DNA of 64,000 bases from Rhynchopus euleeides (taxonomy: Eukaryota; Euglenozoa; Diplonemea; Diplonemida; Diplonemidae), in contig OY723275.1 of assembly GCA_963210315.1 (NCBI GenBank), forward strand, positions 558,001 through 622,000, read 5' to 3'. The notes under the pieces are model-generated. The model saw only the letters and a list, made by a program, of their open reading frames with translations. It made no database searches and was not told the origin of the DNA. A program made the translations under genes and the position numbers. How positions within the stretch are numbered: the stretch's first letter is position 1; each line of letters opens with the position of its first letter. This document shows positions 60,632-64,000 of this stretch, piece by piece.

Positions 60632-61752
60632 CCCTAGGCATACTTGTCCCCCCATATGGGGAACCCCCTAAATCTGGGGGAAATATGGGGGGTCTCAAAA
60701 CCCCGCCCCCATATGGGGAAAAAGGCTGAAAATATGGGGAAAACCCGGTAAAATATGGGGGAATATGGGGGGATATGGGGGTATTCGTGCTGCAACGGGA
60801 GAACATCAAACCACTCTGGCACAGACACACACGAAGTGCGCGTCGAAACCGGCCTCATGCCTTGTTGGGGATCCTCCAGGAGTCCGATCCTGGGGAGGTG
60901 CGCGCTTGTTCAGGTGTGGCCAGGTCTGGCCCCCCCTGGAAGATCCCCCAGGTGGGTCGCACCGACCTCCTGTTCCTCTCCTGCGCCGATACAGCAGCAG
61001 CGGAGAGCGAACGCTTCCCGGTTTGGCGGGGCACCGCAGTGACAGCGGCAGCGATGGTGGACACATACGCACAGACACACATAGCGCGTTCAGGGTTAAC
61101 AGCTCCTCACAACACACACTCTTGTGTTTTTAAGTCCTCACTCTCACACTCGCTGTCCTCCTCCTCTGGTGTGTTTGCGATTGCGAACTGCCCCCTGGGG
61201 TCCTTAATTAGACAAGGGAATTCACAAGCAGTGCATTCTGGGGTGTCAGGCGCTTCCGCCGCTTTTGACCGCTCCGAGCGCCGAAAAGTCGGAGTCGACG
61301 CTCGTCACCAGGCAGCTTGACATGTTCAAGCTGCATCTGCCGGGTGGAATGAGACCTGTGAAGGCCAGTACAAGGACTGGCTGCAGGACGCAACTGTTCT
61401 GCCAGCAAAGACAGGACTACTGGACAGCATGCTCTGATGACCGCTACTCAGACTTGAAGAAAGTGGCGGTCGGCACTCTCACAGCACCTTTTGTGGTCTG
61501 ACTCGAGCACTTCAGCCGGGCGTTTCCTCTCTGCAAGGTGCTAGACGTCCCCTGTCAGTGGCTGACTTCACACCCTGTGAAAAGCAGAACGAAGAGAACT
61601 GTTTGCTGACTGCTTCCACCTGAGGAACCCCTGGGTTTTCCCCCAAATATCCCCCATATGGGGAAAATATGGGGGAACAGGACTTGAAAAACCCCCCATA
61701 TTCCCCCCATATTTTTGGCCTTCCCCATATGGGGGTACAAGTATGCCTAGGG
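60632..61752. mobile_element. Candidate non-autonomous element with inverted ends rich in CCCCATATGGGG
   Basis: The left end begins CCCTAGGCATACTTGT followed by a C-run and CATATGGGG. The right end is its reverse complement: CCCCATATGGGGG, then TACAAGTATGCCTAGGG. The termini therefore match over about 30 bases with one or two differences. Behind each terminus the motif ATATGGGG or its complement recurs: seven times in 60632-60785 and about five times in 61640-61752. The middle (60790-61618) has no transposase-like frame. Target-site duplications are not evident because the flanks are homopolymeric. A foldback or MITE-like DNA element is the likeliest reading. Confidence 0.6.
61265..61501 (+). 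CDS. Possible gene fragment inside the inverted-end element (78 codons)
   Basis: This frame has less biased composition than most frames in the window and ends at a stop shortly before the right inverted end. Residues such as LVTRQLDMFKLHLPGG and QDYWTACSDDRYSDLKK look protein-like, but I recognise no family. A longer frame at 60775-61320 overlaps it in another phase. It may be a captured exon or chance. Confidence 0.2.
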   Translation: MTAPSAEKSESTLVTRQLDMFKLHLPGGMRPVKASTRTGCRTQLFCQQRQDYWTACSDDRYSDLKKVAVGTLTAPFVV

Positions 61753-61780
61753 AGGGGCAGAAGTGTGTAAATTGCCCCCA

Positions 61781-61960
61781 TTTTTGAGAAATCGTGCTAA
61801 GGCCACAAAACCCCCACCAACCACCCAGAACCACCCCAAAACCCTCCGGAAATGCATCCCAGGGGTGTTTCATGACCATTTGGCACTATTTTTTGCCATT
61901 TTTTCGCCATGTAATTTTCGTGCCCCCCTTTTGTACCTCAGGGGGGCCAGAAGGGGGCCA
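61781..61960 (+). repeat. Left terminal inverted repeat (180 bp)
   Basis: Starts TTTTTGAGAAATCGTGC and ends in GGGGGGCCAGAAGGGGGCCA. Pairs with 63059-63239. Confidence 0.85.
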
Positions 61961-62327
61961 GGCATCTCGCATTTCCCCTGTGGCACATGCCTCGAACAGC
62001 CAAGGTGAGAGAAGCTGCCCAGAAGCAGGCCAGGATCTTCTTGGGGCATCTTCTGACGACTATTTGTGAAGTAGGCACGCACAGAATACGCAGGATAGGT
62101 ACACGGACTGTAACGGATGTACGGACGTGCCCATGCCCACAGGGCTGGGGAATATAGAGGGCCCGAACAGCATGAGATGAATCAGGGGGGAAGGAAGCGG
62201 GTGCGGTGCCTGAATTTCACCGAGGGTGTGATCATCGCAAGAGCTGCACTGGGAGGTCTGCAGTAGACGAGGGTGCGTTGCGATCCCCGAGTCGGATGCG
62301 CTGGACGTGCTGTGTGCGGACGAAGCC

Positions 62328-62942
62328 TCACGCCCGCCCCAGGCCTGTCACCCTTTTTCGTTTCAGGGAGCGATGGAATTGACAGCGCATGTATACACGT
62401 CCGTCACAGGTGAACCGGAGAAATGTGTGCAAGTTGATGCATAGTTGCATGACCATGTCCAGATTCAAGGGGAAGAAAGTATCTGCCTTTGCTGGCTTCC
62501 TGGGTGCCTGTTACCGCTGCAACGTAAGAGAAGCACACTGACTAGAGCCTGCAGCAGGGATACTCATACGGAATGCAGTCAAGACATCATGAGGTCGAGG
62601 CTGAAGGGATCCATGCGGATGATGGAGAAGCCACGGACCCGGATACGCAGCTGCCCGGTGTCACGGTTATGCTGAAAGATCCCATGCAATCCTTGGATGC
62701 CGTCCTTGGGGACCGCCTCCCGGCATAAGCCCATCACGTACCATGCATCATCACAGCCATGGGCCCTTCGGACCTTGCGAGTTCCCTTTATACCCCACCG
62801 AGGAACAGGTGCAACGTGCCCGACAGGCTCCTGCCTGCAGCTCGCTGAAGATATCTGGGCAGACATCCACCAGGCGCGGATAGTCGCAAAGACGGACCGT
62901 GAGCTGAACAGGCGATCCATGCATAAAAGTGGTGGATGCGGC
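62328..62942 (-). pseudogene. Possible frameshifted gene fragment carried in the TIR element
   Basis: Three minus-strand stretches look coding but do not share a frame. Segment 1 (62942-62832) contains TVRLCDYPRLVDVCPDIFSE and follows an acceptor-like TTTTCCAG. Segment 2 (62830-62579) picks up one base out of frame and contains HGCDDAWYVMGLCREAVPKD and GQLRIRVRGFSIIRMDP, then a stop. Segment 3 (62507-62328), after an acceptor-like CAG, contains LCINLHTFLRFTCDGRVYMR and ends KRKRVTGLGRA with a stop. I recognise no family. A one-base indel between segments 1 and 2 suggests a decayed copy; segment 3 may be unrelated. Confidence 0.3.
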
Positions 62943-63058
62943 TGGAAAACATGTCTTCCCCACTCATGGTGTGACTAGGAGATGCCCATGGAGGTTATTG
63001 TGGACTATATGCACATCCCACCTGCAAGCAAACGGCAAATATCAGAACAGCCCCCTCG

Positions 63059-63239
63059 TGGCCCCCCTTCTGGCCCCCCTGAGGTACAAAAGGGGGGCAC
63101 GAAAATTACATGGCGAAAAAATGGCAAAAAATAGTGCCAAATGGTCATGAAACACCCCTGGGATGCATTTCCGGAGGGTTTTGGGGTGGTTCTGGGTGGT
63201 TGGTGGGGGTTTTGTGGCCTTAGCGCGATTTCTCAAAAA
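63059..63239 (-). repeat. Right terminal inverted repeat (181 bp)
   Basis: Reverse complement of 61781-61960, as noted for the element. Near-identity of the arms indicates recent formation or gene conversion. Confidence 0.85.
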
Positions 63240-64000
63240 AGTGGCTGATCGACGCTTTTTTGGACCTTCTGCCCCCCCCTACCCCCCCCCCCCAACAGCT
63301 TTGCGGGTCTCTGACTGCCGACTGGTGACAGGGGAGCCACCTTTCAAAGCCGCCATCACCCCACCAGCGCCTTGTTTCAACCCCTTCTTTGCCCGACTAC
63401 ACCGGGAGGATTGGGTTTCACGAGTTGATCATTTGTTTCGGAGCTGCGGTGCCGGACACGACTGCCACAAAACGGGAGGGGGGGGGGGCGAGAGAGAGAA
63501 GAAAGACAGCACACACGTGTGGTTAAGTGACACCCCCCCCCCCTCGAGGGGTGCGAATATTCTCTTTTCACGGGGATATTCACACATTTAAGTATACGAG
63601 AGATAGGGGAGGGGTGAGGAGAGATGAGGTGCATCAGGTGATGATGGCGATGGTGAGAGACGGAGAGCGCCCCAAACTGTGCAACCCTGCTGCAACAGAG
63701 GGCATATGCCGTCACATCACCTGCCTTGTTGTAACCCCCAGCCTACTCATTGCGAGCGGTCCAGGCTTTCCTACACATGGTTTTGTTACACGTCCCTCAT
63801 TTCTAGCTGGAGCAGCAGGAGTCGGTTTGAATGGTTAGGGGAGAGTGGTGTTGGAGTAGGGGGGGTAGGGGGGGATGGGGTGGGGTGGGGGAGGCCAATT
63901 CGCTGCAAAAAAAATGTTCCCGGTTGGGGTGTAGACCAGGCCTGTGCCTAAATATGGCCAAAAATCGTCAAAAACGAGAGTTTACACCCAACTTTTTCCC
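63240..64000. other. Gene-free right edge of the window
   Basis: G/C homopolymers and GT-rich sequence. A 142-codon plus-strand frame at 63163-63591 starts inside the right inverted repeat and has no recognisable content. No RNA gene or known element seen. Confidence 0.5.

Larger units (their letters stand above)
61781..63239. mobile_element. Candidate TIR element with 180-bp terminal inverted repeats
   Basis: 61781-61960 and 63059-63239 are reverse complements over about 180 bp, with one substitution near the outer end (CGTGCT against CGCGCT) and one base of length difference in a G-run near the inner end. The total is 1,459 bp. No transposase is visible in the 1.1-kb interior, so it would be non-autonomous. 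Its left end is only 28 bp from the neighbouring inverted-end element. Target-site duplications are not clear. Confidence 0.7.

Overview
The window is nuclear DNA from a eukaryote, probably a protist or unicellular alga. The two clear housekeeping-type genes are split by GT-AG introns whose donors are mostly GTATGN, and their products (a multidomain unconventional myosin and the WD40 coat protein SEC13) are eukaryotic. I cannot place the lineage from sequence alone. Intergenic DNA is rich in G/C homopolymers, GA runs and CA/TG runs. All supported genes lie on the minus strand.

Layout: 1-3095 is gene-free, low-complexity DNA. 3096-8610 is a five-exon myosin heavy chain gene (1,527 aa) with a motor, a charged neck without a canonical IQ motif, two pairs of B-box-like zinc fingers, a low-complexity linker and a C-terminal WW domain. 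9572-11130 is a two-exon SEC13 gene. 11271-59305 is one large tandem array with a 5,017-bp unit. Each unit has one intronless gene for a 281-aa secreted protein made of five 8-cysteine modules, a unique spacer, and a block of 731-bp sub-repeats (two full plus one truncated). Ten gene copies are present and their predicted proteins are identical. The array is interrupted at 35760-35959 by a 200-N gap; the unit phase shows that at least 2,506 bp are missing there. 59306-64000 is gene-poor. It holds a 170-bp GA microsatellite and two adjacent elements with terminal inverted repeats (about 60632-61752 and 61781-63239), the second carrying what looks like a frameshifted gene fragment.

Myosin (actin motor) and SEC13 (COPII coat and nuclear pore scaffold) are unrelated neighbours. 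The array appears to be a recently amplified or strongly homogenised locus for a secreted cysteine-rich protein; amplification would raise gene dosage. The two most unusual items are this array with its repeated 8-Cys module, and the myosin's motor/B-box/WW domain combination.
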